Origin: Boswellia sacra
Lineage: Eukaryota; Streptophyta; Magnoliopsida; Sapindales; Burseraceae
Reading direction: 5' to 3'
Assembly: GCA_013180625.2 (NCBI GenBank)
Contig: SNVD02010013.1
Location: 62,001 to 126,000, forward strand
Length of the DNA: 64,000 nucleotides
Below are positions 45,056-56,761 of this stretch, piece by piece. Made by a program: the position numbers and the translations under genes. A model generated the notes under the pieces. That model ran no database searches, was not told the origin of the DNA, and was given only the letters and a program-made list of their open reading frames with translations. Within the stretch, counting starts at the first letter, position 1. Every line of letters begins with the position of its first letter.

Positions 45056-48000
45056 ATGGAAGAATCATCCGGAGCCATGATTAAATTGACTGCTACAAAT
45101 TACACACTATGGAGGCCCAGGATGGAGGATCTCCTTAGTTGTAAGGATCTATATGACCCTATAGAATTTGAAGGGCAGAGACCTGAGACAGAAAAAAAGG
45201 CAGAGTGGAAGAAAATTAACAGAAAATGCATCGGTCAGATCAGACAATGGATCGATCATAGTGTCTTCCACCATGTAGCCAAAGAAACAGGTGCATATAC
45301 TCTATGAAAAAAATTAGAGAGTATGTATCAAGCCAAGTCAGCACGGAACAAAGCCATCCTGATGAGACGGCTTGTGAACCTGAAGTTGCAGAGCGAAACT
45401 CCTGTAGCAGAACATACAAGTGAGTTCCAGAACTTGGTGAACCAGTTGACAGCAGTCGATTTACAGCTTGGAGACGAAGAACAAGCACTTCTACTTCTCA
45501 GTTCCCTTCCAGATTCATGGGAGACGTTAGTGGTCTCCATCAGTAATTCAGCACCCGGAGGCAAACTTACCCTATCAATGGTTAAAGATGCCTTGATGAA
45601 CGAGGAGGCGAGAAGAAAAGATGCAGGCGCCAATCAAGATGAAGCCTACATCATGGAGAATCGGGGAAGACAGTCTCGAGGTGAAGACTGGAGAAGAGGT
45701 AGAAGCAAAAGCAGAGGTAGATCGACAAACAGAAGGGGCAGATCAACAGATGGGCGGAGACCCACCTACAAATGCTATCACTGTGGCAAAGAGGGTCACA
45801 TGAAGAAAAATTGTCGCAGTTTTCAGAAGCAGAACCAAGAGAGTTCACAAGCACAAAGTAGCGACGAGCCACGAGTTACAGTGGTAGAAGATGTGACCAT
45901 TTGTGCAGAAGAGACGTGTTTCCACACAGCGGACCAAGGAGTAGAATGGGTAATTGACACAGCAGCTTCCTGCCACGTCACTCCTTGCAAAGAGATCTTC
46001 ACCACGTACAAAGTAGGAGATTTTGGGATAGTGAAGATGGGTAAAAACAGCACCGCCAAAATCATGGGAATTGGTGATATTCAATTCCAAACGAACGTCG
46101 GATGCAAAATAACTTTGAAGGACGTTCGTCATGTGCCAGATTTTCGACTCAACTTGCTCTCAGTAAAAGCCTTTGATCAGCAAGGCTATGAGAGTTGCTT
46201 CACCAATGGTACATGGAAGATGTTGAAAGGGGTCATGGTGGTTACTCAAGGTAAATTATGTGACAATCTTTACAGGACCCATGTAAAAATAAACGGAGAG
46301 AGCCTTCATGTAGTAAAGCACATGGTACCTCTAGATTTGTGGCATAAAAGGCTCAGTCACATGGGTGAGAAGGGTTTATCAACTCTTCAGAAAAAGAAGC
46401 TGATCACTGTTTCCAAGGATGTAGCATCTCATCCTTGCGACTATTGTTTGTACGGGAAACAACGGAGGGTGTCATTTAGCTCCTCATCAGTGAAGAAATC
46501 AAAGCTGTTGGAGCTAGTACACAGTGATGTATGCGGACCTCTCGAAGTCGAGTCCTTAGGCGGCAAAAGATATTTCTTGACCTTTATTGATGATGCATCT
46601 CGGAAAGTGTGGGTGTATTTCCTCAGGACGAAGGATGAAGTTCTGGAGAAGTTCAAAGAGTTTCACGCCATGGTAGAACGTGAAACAGGTAAGAAATTAA
46701 AATGCCTTCGATCAGATAACGGAGGCGAGTATACCTCCAGAGAGTTCAATGCCTACTGTCGAAGATATGGCATTCGACATGAAAGAATAGTCCCACGCAC
46801 ACCACAACATAATGGAGTGGCCGAGAGGATGAATCGAACCATCATGGAACGAGTCAGAAGCATGCTCAGATTGGCTAAGTTACCCAAGCCATTCTGGGGG
46901 GAGGCAGTTCGCACCGCCTGTTACTTAATCAACAGAGCACCATCGGCACCACTGAACTTCGAGATTCCAGAAAAGGTATGGTCAAATAAAAAGCCCTCCT
47001 ATAATCATTTAAAAGTGTTTGGTTTTTTAGCCTTCGTACATGTATCCAAGGAGCTCAGACAGAAGCTCGATGCAAGAACTGTTCCATGTATCTTCATCGG
47101 TTATGGAGATGAAGAATTCGGATACAGATTATGGGATCCCAAAGAAAAGAAAGTCATCCGGAGCAGAGATGTCGTATTTCACGAAGACCAAACATATGAA
47201 GACGCTGAAAAGACAACAATATCTAAAAATCCCACTAGCAGTGCCCCAGATATTGTTGCAGATTCAACACCAAATGCCACAAGAAATGATGAAGTACCAG
47301 AAGAAGTTCCAGAAGCAGATCAGGAGGAAGAAAATGAAGAGATTGCTGAGCCGGGGGAGCCACAATCACCCATAGAAGCTGCTATACCTCCTGGAAATGA
47401 AGAACCTCAGCTACGACGATCTGAGCGAGGTCGGATTCTGTCGAGGAGATATCCGGAATCAGAGTACACACTGCTTACTGATGAGGGGGAGCCAGAAAGC
47501 TTTCATGAAGCTTAATCTCATCCAGACAAAGAACGATGGCTGCATGCAATGCAAGATGAGATGAATTCTCTAGAGAAGAACAAAACTTATGAACTGGTCG
47601 AACTCCCAGACGGAAAGAAGGCACTGAAGAACAAGTGGGTATTCAAGCTCAAGAAAGATGGAACAAGAAAGGTGATAAAGCACAAAGCCCGATTGGTGAT
47701 AAAAGGATTCCTTCAGAAGAAAGGAATTGACTTTGATGAAATATTCTCACCGGTGGTAAAAATGTCCTCAATCCGCGTCATCCTCGGATTAACAGCAAGT
47801 CTTGATTTGGAGCTTGAACAGATGGATGTGAAAACAGCATTTCTTCATGGAGACTTGCATGAAGAAATCTACATGGAGCAGCCAGAAGGGTTCGAGTTTC
47901 CAGAAAAAGAACACCTCGTGTGCAAGCTCAAAAAGAGCTTGTATGGCCTCAAACAAGCACTAAGGCAATGGTACAAGAAGTTTGACTCCTTCATGGTGAG

Positions 48001-49033
48001 TCATAGGTACAAAAGAACCGCTGCAGACCAATGCGTCTACTTTCAGAAACTTCCAGATGGAGACTTTGTTGCATTAATGTTATATGTGGACGACATGTTG
48101 ATCGTCGGAAAAGATGCAACAAGAATAAAGCAGCTGAAGAATGAACTATCAAAAACCTTCGATATGAAGGACTTGGGACCAGCTCAGCAAATCTTGGGAA
48201 TGTACATTCGTCGAGACAGGAAACAAAAGAACTTATGGCTGTCTCAAGAAAAATATGTTGAACGTGTGATCCAAAGGTTCAACATGGATAGTGCCAAGCT
48301 AGTTAGTGTACCACTGGCTAATCATTTCAAGCTGAGCAAGAGATCATGTCCCTCATCCAAGAAAGAGATAGAGGACATGGCGTCGGTGCCCTATTCTTCT
48401 GCTGTAGGAAGTTTGATGTATGCCATGGTGTGTACAAGGCCAGATATTGCTCATGCTGTAGGAATCGTGAGCAGATTTCTTTCCAATCCAGGGAAAGAAC
48501 ATTGGGAGGCAGTCAAGTGGATTCTCAGATACCTTAAAGGTACTTCGAAGATATGCTTGTGTTACGGGGGAGCTGATCCAATCTTGGAAGGCTATACAGA
48601 TTCATATATGGCCGGAGATCCTGACAGTAGGAAATCTACATTAGGTTTTGTTTACACTTTTGCAGGGGGAGCTGTATCATGGCAGTCAAGACTACAGAAG
48701 TGTGTTGCGCTATCCACGACAGAGGCTGAATACATTGCCGCAGCGGAAGTTGGAAAAGAAATGTTGTGGCTGAAGCGGTTTCTCCAAGAACTTGGGATTG
48801 AGCAAAAGGAGTACAAAGTACACTGTGATAGTCAAAGTGCTCTGGATTTGAGCAAGAACTCAGTGTACCATTCTCGAACGAAGCATATTGACATCCGCTA
48901 TCATTGGATACGAGAGGTGATGGACAAGCAACTGTTGAAACTAGTGAAGAACCATACTAAAGAGAATCCAGCCGACATGTTAACAAAAGTGGTCACCAGA
49001 GACAAGCTAGAACTATGCAGAGACATAGTTTGA
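45056..49033 (+). pseudogene. gag-pol polyprotein with two nonsense codons
   Basis: One register of 1,326 codons from ATG 45,056 to TGA 49,031, interrupted only by TGA at codon 84 (45,305; context suggests a former Trp) and TAA at codon 820 (47,513; between integrase and RT). Domains: gag with zinc knuckle CYHCGKEGHMKKNC (codon 240 on), protease DTAAS at 301 (usual DTGAS), integrase zinc domain HKRLSH...CDYC, core SDVCGP, FIDDAS and RSDNGGEY, and GTPQ-like RTPQHNGVAERMNRT. RT starts around KNKWVFKLKKDG, with active site YVDD at codons 1010-1013. RNase H has TDSYMAGD, STTEAEY, HCDSQSA and SRTKHID. No frameshift. It is close to the Tnt1-94/Tork group. Not functional as written, but it could be trans-complemented or have intact sisters. 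Confidence 0.93.
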
Positions 49034-49094
49034 CTAGAAGCAGTCTAATTACTTTTGTTGTTACTCCCTTTCACATGGGATGGAGGGGGAGAAT

Positions 49095-49464
49095 TGATGA
49101 GCTCATGCATGACATGCATGAGTTCTAGAATTCTGTTGAGCTCATGCATGACATGCATGGCTTCCAGAATCCCTCCCATGTGAATGCATTGAAAGTCAAA
49201 GGTAGGTGGCCAAATTTGATTTGAATTTGTGTGCAGAATTTTTCCTATAAATATGGGACGAATTCTGCCTTGTTTATGCATCAGAGAGATTCCAGAGAGA
49301 GTCCAGAGTCTAAACCAGAGAGTTTATGATTGAGAGAGAGAGCCAGGAGAGCTCCAGAATTATTTAGGGGAGTTTTTGTGTAATTCTTGTACATTAATTT
49401 TCTCTGTTAATACAAGTTAATTTTCTCCCAAATTCTGTTCTGAGTTCTTATTGCATCCCCAACA
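49095..49464 (+). repeat. 3' LTR of the Tork-like element
   Basis: 370 bp, with six substitutions relative to the 5' LTR. Confidence 0.95.
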
Positions 49465-49708
49465 AGAAGAACCCAATAAATTAAATACTGAAGACAGCAG
49501 CCAACCGAAATTGAAGGAATATGTTGAATTTGCCATTCACTAATTGAGCTTAATTGCTTCAACTTGTATTACTCTATCACAATTACTTTAATTTAATTAC
49601 TTGGATGATGCCTTATTAACTAAGCTAAATGGTTGATCAATAGAATGAATATATATTTCGTAATAAATCGAGGTTTGCATCAGCTTTAACGTTTAAAATA
49701 TATTTCGA

Positions 49709-50390
49709 ACTCATAAGTTGATTGAATAAGCGACTTTTAAATTTTAATTACATTAATTAATTCGAATAATGTAGCAATCATGAACAATGACACATAAGTT
49801 TGTATCAATGAGTTTATATAGATAATTTGTAAGAGTATAATCACTCTACTAAAAATAATAACGTCCATGATCAAGTGTTTTTATATTACGGTTGATGTAT
49901 AGTTGGACTAATTAACCCTAAATATAATTGACATTATTGTTAGGTAAAATTTACTTGATTGATGCCTTATGATTAATCTAATATACATATGGTTCTATTT
50001 CGTAATGAAATGATATTTATTTAACCTTAATAAGTATCATTCCTACTTGCATTTATTTAATTATAAAGAGAAAGATTTAAACATTCATAAATATATGCAT
50101 TGCCAAATCAAATTAAAACACCCATAATAATCAAACAAAAACGACAGCTAGATAACCATAAAACAAATATATAGCCAACGACAAAAGTATTTGGAGGACT
50201 TAGCAGAAGTCAATTCAATTCAAATAACTTTTCTTTTATGATTTAATACTGTTCCTAATAACAATTTATATGAATATTGAAATCTGACATAGTTTAATAA
50301 AAGAATCAAACGGATTAAATATGGATAGGCTATATATATATATATATATATATTCATATATTTATATAAATGCAAGTTGGGGACTAGCTG
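49709..50390. other. Spacer upstream of the second P450
   Basis: AT-rich; (TA)n at about 50,331-50,352. No gene recognised. Confidence 0.5.
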
Positions 50391-50397
50391 CGTTACC

Positions 50398-50408
50398 ATA
50401 TATATAGG
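50398..50408 (+). promoter_or_regulatory. Candidate TATA box of the CYP71-like gene
   Basis: ATATATATAGG about 70 bases before the start codon, followed by a pyrimidine-rich CCTCCTCCTC leader. Position-based inference. Confidence 0.45.
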
Positions 50409-50469
50409 GTAATCAGTGTCAATAACAATCAAAGTATAATCCTCAGTCCTCCTCCTCTAAACCTCTCTC

Positions 50470-52107
50470 ATGGAGCTCGTATTCCCCTTCTCAATCCTTT
50501 TCGCCTTTCTTCTATTTCTCTTCATGTTGTTGAAAACAATATTTCCGAAGAGAACCAAAGCCAATCACATTGAAAGTCCAAATCTGCCTCCAGGGCCACG
50601 GAAGTTACCTTTCATTGGAAATCTGCACCAGCTTGTTGGCTCTCTACCCCATCGTAGACTAAGAGACTTAGCTAACAAATATGGACCTTTTATGCACCTA
50701 CAACTTGGAGAGGTGTCTACCATTGTTGTTTCTTCCGCGGAATTCGCCAAAGAAGTCATGAAAACCCATGACCTCATCTTTTCGTCAAGGCCTCCCAATC
50801 TAGCAGGAAGTATTGTTGCTTATGATTACAGTGATGTACTCTTCTCACCATATGGTGAATACTGGAGACAAGTACGAAAAATTTGCATAGTGGAGCTCCT
50901 AAGCATGAAAAAGGTCCAAACTTTTCGACCTGTGAGAGAGGAAGAAATTTCCAATGTCATTAATGCAATCAGTTCAAAAGCAGGATCAGCAATTAACCTT
51001 ACGGATAAAGTAATGTCATTAGCTTCAACGGTAATTGCAAGGGCAGCCTTCGGGAAAAAATGCAAAGATGAAGAATCTTTCATATCGATAGTCAACGAAG
51101 TTATGGACTTGTTTTCGGGATTTAGTATTGCAGATCTGTTCCCTTCCATTGAATTGCTTCCAAAAATCAGCGGAATCAAGTCTCAAATAAAGAAGCTGCA
51201 TCATGAATTTGACAGAATATGTGAAAACATTATCAATGACCATCAAAAGCGGAAACCGAGTGAAGGAGATGAAGATCTGGTGGCTGTTCTCTTGAAACTT
51301 CAAGAGGAAAGTGACCTTCAATTTCCCTTGACTACCGACAACATCAAAGCAATAATTTTTGTAAGTCCCAATTTTACTTTCTTAAAAGCATCAAATTAAT
51401 TAACCATCTTTATTTTCTTAGGAATTACCCATTAATTACATGATCTGCAAGGTTTTAATATTTAAATTAATTAATTCCTTCAGGATATGTTTCTTGGTGG
51501 CACCGATACATCTTCAATAACTGTAGATTGGGCAATGTCTGAGCTGATTAAAAATCCAAGATTGATGAGAAGGGTACAAGCTGAGGTGAGGGAAGTCTTT
51601 GATAGAAAAGGGAAGGTTGATGAAACTGCGATTAACGAAATGAAGTTCTTGAAGCTAGTAATAAAAGAGACTCTGAGACTACATCCTCCTGCTCCTTTGT
51701 TAGTAGCACGAGAAAGTCGAGAGAAATGTGAGATTAATGGATTCAACATTCCCGTCAAAACAAATGTTATTGTTAATGCATGGGCAATTGCAAGAGATCC
51801 AAAATATTGGACTGAACCTGAGAGCTTTAATCCTGAGAGATTCCATGATTCTTCCGTTGACTATAAGGGGAGTAATTTTGAATTCTTGCCGTTTGGTGCT
51901 GGAAGAAGGATATGCCCAGGATTGTCATTTGGTATCGCCAATGTGGAGCTTGTTCTAGCAATGCTGTTGTACCATTTTGACTGGAAACTTGCTGATGGAA
52001 TGAAGTATGAACATTTGGACATGACAGAGCACTTTGGGTTAACAGTCAGACGAAAAGATGATTTGTTGCTGATTCCCACTCCATATCGTCCATCACATAT
52101 TGCATAG
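50470..52107 (+). CDS. Cytochrome P450, CYP71 family (CYP71D-like)
   Basis: Exons 50,470-51,360 and 51,484-52,107 with a phase-0 GT-AG intron; 504 residues. N-terminal anchor (about residues 4-25), hinge [14 protein letters not shown], and helix-C motif [11 protein letters not shown]-helix GGTDTSS is at 302-308, ExxR (ETLR) at 359-362, then FNPERF, and the haem loop [11 protein letters not shown] has Cys441. The overall pattern ([30 protein letters not shown]) fits CYP71D-like enzymes. In several eudicots these are annotated as premnaspirodiene-oxygenase-like and oxidise sesqui- or other terpenoids; the actual substrate is unknown. ER-bound, dependent on P450 reductase. All motifs are intact. 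No terpene synthase lies nearby, so context does not reveal the pathway. Confidence 0.94.
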
Positions 52108-52551
52108 GGCGCTCAAAATGAAAAGCACTAGCTATTAATTTACCAATGCTTCTGATCTGCTGCCAGTTATGAATAAGAGTACTCTGTGTTGTTTGTTTGA
52201 ATCCGTTTAACATTTTTAGATTTTTATTTTCCTGAATAAGAGAAAAAATTTCAATTTGATCCATACTTGTTTTATTATTACCTAAATATCATCTTTAGCT
52301 TTTTATTGCTGGGCTGCAACGTGCAAGCTAAAATGTGTTAGTTAATTAAACAAGAGTGACATTAATTAATTTGAATATCTCACTTAAGCCAACTTCATTT
52401 TCGTCTCATTTTTTCGGTCAGGGAGTGGGACTACTTTCTTTACTTCTGTTAAAACCTTCCGCAATCCCCATCAAGACAAAAAACTGCTAACTTCATTTTG
52501 AAATGGCCGAAGAAATCAAATTACTTCTTTCTCGAAGAAGAAAACTAAAAT
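52108..52551. other. 3' flank of the CYP71-like gene
   Basis: Likely 3' UTR followed by spacer. A short open frame starting MAEEIKLLLSRRRKL (52,504) ends after 19 codons. Confidence 0.4.
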
Positions 52552-52755
52552 TTGGGCTTTGACGGTGAAAGTTCACATAAAAACCCAATACGACTTGGGG
52601 ATGAAGATTTTGAAGCCCTTTTCAGGAATCCGGGTGTTTTCAGCAACAAGGCCTTGTTCATAAGAAAGTGGCTGCAACAGCCCAGTGGCAATTTCGTTAT
52701 TAGATATAAAAAGAAATTGACATCAAGATTCTTGGTATTTGATGAAATAAATTAG
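52552..52755 (+). CDS. Small open frame, unrecognised
   Basis: 67 codons (LGFDGESSHKNPIRLGDEDF...) with mixed, protein-like composition but no ATG start (it begins with TTG), no known motif and no partner exon that I could identify. It overlaps in another frame with the short MAEEIKLLL frame just upstream; the two together could be one frameshifted gene fragment. Confidence 0.2.
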   Translation: MGFDGESSHKNPIRLGDEDFEALFRNPGVFSNKALFIRKWLQQPSGNFVIRYKKKLTSRFLVFDEIN

Positions 52756-52962
52756 CATACTCTTGAAGGGTCATAATACTGAGATAAGTACAAAAATAGT
52801 TTTTGTCACTAACGAAAATGACATACAACCGTCCACATCCGATTCGTTCTGAATTGAATGTACACCCTCAATGCAATAAAAAGATCTCTTTTCTAATCGA
52901 CAAATAATTGATAGAAGAAACTAGAAAAACAGTCAAGAGTCCAACCTTATTTACAAAGAAAC

Positions 52963-53128
52963 GGGTTTGGCTATGGTCCAGCGGCTGCATGTGTACAGCA
53001 GCTGCACGAAACCAAAGAAAGTCACTGCATTCACACAAAAACAATTTCAACAGGTGTACAGCGGTTGCTTCTTCAATTTCACCCGTTTTACAATAAAAAC
53101 CAGCGGCTGTATCATCATAGCCAAACCC
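52963..53128. mobile_element. Small inverted-repeat element (MITE-like), 166 bp
   Basis: Ends GGGTTTGGCTATG (52,963) and CATAGCCAAACCC (53,128) are a perfect 13-bp inverted repeat. AGCGGCTG words sit just inside both ends and ACAGC.GC words recur in the middle. No clear target duplication, so the superfamily is unassigned. Confidence 0.7.
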
Positions 53129-54166
53129 ACAACTTGAGCATCCTTTGTGACTGGTGAGAGTGGCATTTATTAATTACTTCCCTCGCCCGTCAGGCAACGT
53201 TGTCTGTAACGTGTATATATATGCACACACAAAAGTCACAAAAGCTGATCCTAGCCAGTCATCCTCCCCACCTTGCTCTCTCATCACTCACCCAGAAAAT
53301 CCAACCTTACCACTCATCTCAACACAAAGTGTGATTCACCCTCATCATTGCTCCTCTCCTTTCGTTGCCGCCAATTAACTGGTACCACTAGAATCTGGTT
53401 AGTCTTTTTTCTACTACAAATTTATATATGTTTATTGATGCAGCAGCACAATTCTGCAGCAACTAAATTCTGGCTAATCTTGTTTTTAAAAGTTTTGTCA
53501 TTTTGTAACTGTAAAATGATGTAGTTCAAGTATTTTACTTTTTCTGATCCTAAGTTGCACCAAGACGCTGAGTTTTGGTCTAAGTTTTTACAAGTAAATA
53601 CCCTAATTAGCTAGGAAAGAGGGGACGATCTGACATTGTAAAAAGTTTTCTGGAAATATCAGTTTCATGAAGGGGATTACTCTGTTGAAACAGAGCTCCC
53701 TTCAATCCAGCTGACTTATCTTCATCAAAGGTGGCAACTCAATTCTGCGGCAACTAAACTGCTGCAGAGCTGCTGCATCAATTATTGTGTAACCCGGACA
53801 GATTTTATTAATCTCGTTTGAGTATAGGCTATTGTGTAACGTGATTTTCTCTGTTTTTGGAATAAAATTAAGTTGATATGTTTACATCTCGATGCAGTTG
53901 AAAGAGGCTTCTCAGAAAGATTTCATGGACTAACTAAAAAAATATTGGTGGATCGTCATCTAGCAAATTAAAACACACACACACACATATATATATATGA
54001 AATATTCGAATTAAATAAATTAAACTTAGGGATATATATCAATTAGCCCCTAAGTCCTGCCGGAAAGGTAACATAATTATTGTAGTATGCATGATATTAA
54101 ATAATTTAAAGTTAAAAAACTTGTTCTTCTGTTCATTTCAGAAGAAAACAAGGCAGCTTGTGAAGT
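53129..54166 (+). promoter_or_regulatory. Probable promoter and intron-containing 5' UTR of the CNL gene
   Basis: A TATA-like GTATATATATGC (about 53,212-53,223) precedes a pyrimidine-rich stretch (53,240-53,375). Similar words (CAATTCTGC.GCAACTAAA) recur at about 53,449 and 53,740. A CATTTCAG acceptor lies at about 54,141, shortly before the start codon. Transcript structure is inferred. Confidence 0.35.
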
Positions 54167-56761
54167 ATGGTGGAAGCAGTAGTCTCATTTGTGGTCAAGA
54201 GGCTTGGAGACTATCCCATCCAAGAAGCAGCCTTCTTACGAAATGTACGAAATGAAGTGGAGTCCTTAAAGAAAGATCTGGAATGGATGCTCTGTTTCAT
54301 GAAGGATGCAGAAGATAAGCAAATTAAAAGTAATATGATACGCCAGTGGATATCTTGCATCAAGGAAATTGCTTATGATACTGAGGATGTCTTGGATGAA
54401 TTTATGCTAAGAGCATGCAACAAAGAGACTTCAAATATGTTCATACTTGACAAAGGAGAGACTTTGAAAAGGAGGCAAGGACTCCTTAAGTTCATCAAGA
54501 TGAGGAAGGGTAAGGAAAAGGCTAATCTGTATGGTATTGGTAAGGAGATTGAGAGACTCAAAAAGAGGCTTAATGATATCTCTCATAGGCGTCAATTATT
54601 TGGCCTTGAAAATATTAATATGATGACGGAAGAAGAGAGCCAATTTCTTAGCAAATGAAGACAACTAAGACGAACCACCTCCTTTGAGCATTCTAAGATT
54701 AATGTTGTCGGTTATGAGGATGTTACTCATAACTTGTTGGCAAAGCTTCTTAACATGGAGCCACGGCGTTCGGTAGTCTCTATCTTTGGCACAGGTGGTT
54801 TAGGTAAAACAACTCTTGCCAGAAAACTTTACCACAATAAGGATGTCGTGAAGAAATTTGGTCGTTATCGTGCTTGGGTTTCTGTGTCTCAGGATTACAA
54901 AACACAGGATCTTCTTGTGAGAATTATAAAGTCTTTTGATATCATAGTCAAAAGTGGGCTAGAAAAGATGAGTGAGGAAGATTTGGAGAGAATTCTCCAT
55001 CGATCTTTGGAAGAATGTCGATATTTACTAGTAATTGATGATGTATGGCATAAAGAAGCTTGGAAGAGTCTCAAAAGAGCTCTTCCGGACAACAAAAATG
55101 GTAGTAGAGTAATCATCACCACTCGGAATAAAGATGTTGCAGAGCACTCAGATGAGAACACTTATGCTCATGCACCTCGATTTTTATGTGCAGATGAGAG
55201 TTGGTTGCTGTTTTGTGAGAAAGCCTTTGAGAACTCAATTGTAGATGAAGGATTGGAGATGATGGGAAGGGAAATGGTGCAAAAATGTGGTGGACTACCA
55301 CTTGCGATTGTTGTATTGGGTGGTTTATTGTATAAAAAAAACTTACGAGTGTGGCATCATGTTTGTAAGCAAATTTGGCAAGATTTGAGAAAGGATATTC
55401 AAATCTCCTATCTATTTGATTTAAGTTTCAATGACTTGCCTCATCAAATGAAGGTGTGCTTTCTCTACCTGGGCCATTTTCCAGAAGATTGTGTAATCAT
55501 GACAGAGAAACTAATCCGATTATGGGTGGCTGAAGGTTTCATACCACAAAATGAGAAAGTAATGGAAGAGGTGGCCAATGATTATTTGAATGAGTTGATT
55601 AACAGAAGTCTGATTCAAATAGATCAAATACGTAGAGGGAGGATTTTGACATGTAGAGTGCATGACCTTTTGCGGGATCTAGCAATTCAAAAAGCGAAAG
55701 AGATCAACTTTATTGACATTTATGATGAATTAAGAAACTCAACTCTTTCCCCCACATCATGTCGAAGACAAGCTGTTTATTCCGGGGAAGAGAAGAGCTT
55801 ATGGCTCCAACAATGTAATCCACTATTCCGTTCCCTTTTGTTCTTTGATTCCTATGGGAAAAACAAGAACTTGTCAACAATAACGGAAGATTTACCAACC
55901 ATTTTCACAAGATTCAGGTTAGTAAGGATACTTGATCTTGAGAATTGTTATATTGGGCAGTTTAGGAGCTTACCTGAGGAGATTGGAAAGTTGATTCACT
56001 TGAAATATTTGGGATTAAGAAATACTGGTGTCAAATATCTTCCAGCATCCATCCTCAACTTGTTGAGCCTACAAACGTTAGATTTGTACCATGGCAATTC
56101 GTATCCTAAACTTCCGTTGGAAATTTATAAGCTGAAAGAGTTGAGACATCTAATTGGAAAATTTGAAGGGCATTTGATGATAGACGATATGACAGAACTT
56201 CAAACTCTGAACAATGTAAGATGTGACACTTGGACTAGAATCAATCCAGAAAAGCTGGTTAATCTTCGAGAGCTGCGCATATCTAAGTATCAGGCAGTAC
56301 AAAAGGAGTTCAATTTCGATTCTATAGCCAAACTCAAAAGCCTTCAGATTTTACGGGTTGAACTATCAAGTGAAGCTTATTATTTTGCTTCACTGAAACC
56401 ACTCTGTCATTGTCAATATCTCCTAGACTTGACCTTAGAAGGGAAGATGGAGGAACTACCTGAAAAGCTGCATACACTTTTGCCAAATCTGGAATTCCTA
56501 ACGTTATGGAATTCGTATCTCTTGGATGATCCAATGCCTACATTAGAGAAGTTGCAGAGACTCATGATTCTGGACTTGCGTTTCAAATCTTGTTGCGGAA
56601 AGAAGATGATCTGCTCGGCAAAGGGTTTTCCTCAGCTTGAAACTCTGTACCTTGATGTGAGAAATTTAGAGGAGTGGCAAGTAGAAGAAGGAGCTATGCC
56701 AATGCTTAGAGGTCTGAAAATCGAAGGAATGAACTCTGAACTGAGATTCCACAAAGATTGA
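54167..56761 (+). CDS. CC-NB-ARC-LRR resistance gene with one in-frame TGA
   Basis: One register of 864 sense-or-stop codons before the final TGA, interrupted only at codon 164 (TGA, 54,656). Rx-type coiled coil at residues 1-150 (VVSFVVKRLGDY; EDVLDEF as the EDVID motif). NB-ARC: P-loop GTGGLGKTT at 208-216, kinase-2 LLVIDDVW at about 287-294, RNBS-B GSRVIITTRN, GLPL at 376-379, RNBS-D CFLYLGHFPED, and VHD in place of MHD at 498-500. About a dozen irregular LRRs follow (LVRILDLENC, LIHLKYLGLRNTGVKYLP, LQTLDLYHG and others). Intracellular immune receptor of the RPP13/RPP8-like kind. The stop lies in the CC-NB linker, where CGA to TGA is the simplest change. Downstream an ATG at codon 197 (54,755) could restart translation just before the P-loop. 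Either a very recent pseudogene, an allele-specific nonsense, or a gene split into two products. Confidence 0.9.

Larger units (their letters stand above)
43901..49464 (+). mobile_element. Young Tork/Tnt1-like Ty1/copia retrotransposon
   Basis: 5,564 bp. LTRs 43,901-44,270 and 49,095-49,464, both 370 bp, differ at six positions (about 1.6%) with no indels. Target duplication AGAAG at 43,896-43,900 and 49,465-49,469. Primer site TGGTATCAGAGCC at 44,273-44,285; purine tract TGGAGGGGGAGAA at 49,081-49,093. A single gag-pol frame with only two stops. With a borrowed rate of 1.3e-8 per site per year the LTR divergence gives about 0.6 million years, a rough figure. It sits inside duplication copy 2, so it postdates the duplication. 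Confidence 0.96.
40261..49708 (+). repeat. Segmental duplication, copy 2 (interrupted)
   Basis: Homologous to 32,814-36,181. The left edge is the LTR end at 40,260. Continuity is broken by the Tork-like element (43,901-49,464 plus TSD) and resumes at 49,470. Homology ends at 49,708, where copy 1 has the CACTA insertion and this copy reads on into ordinary spacer. Confidence 0.92.

Noticed and set aside
51025..51321. 98-codon minus-strand frame
   Set aside because: Antisense shadow of the CYP71-like coding exon.
21305..52107. Biosynthetic gene cluster built around the two P450s
   Set aside because: No terpene synthase, methyltransferase, acyltransferase or glycosyltransferase lies between or beside them; 28 kb of TE debris separates them.
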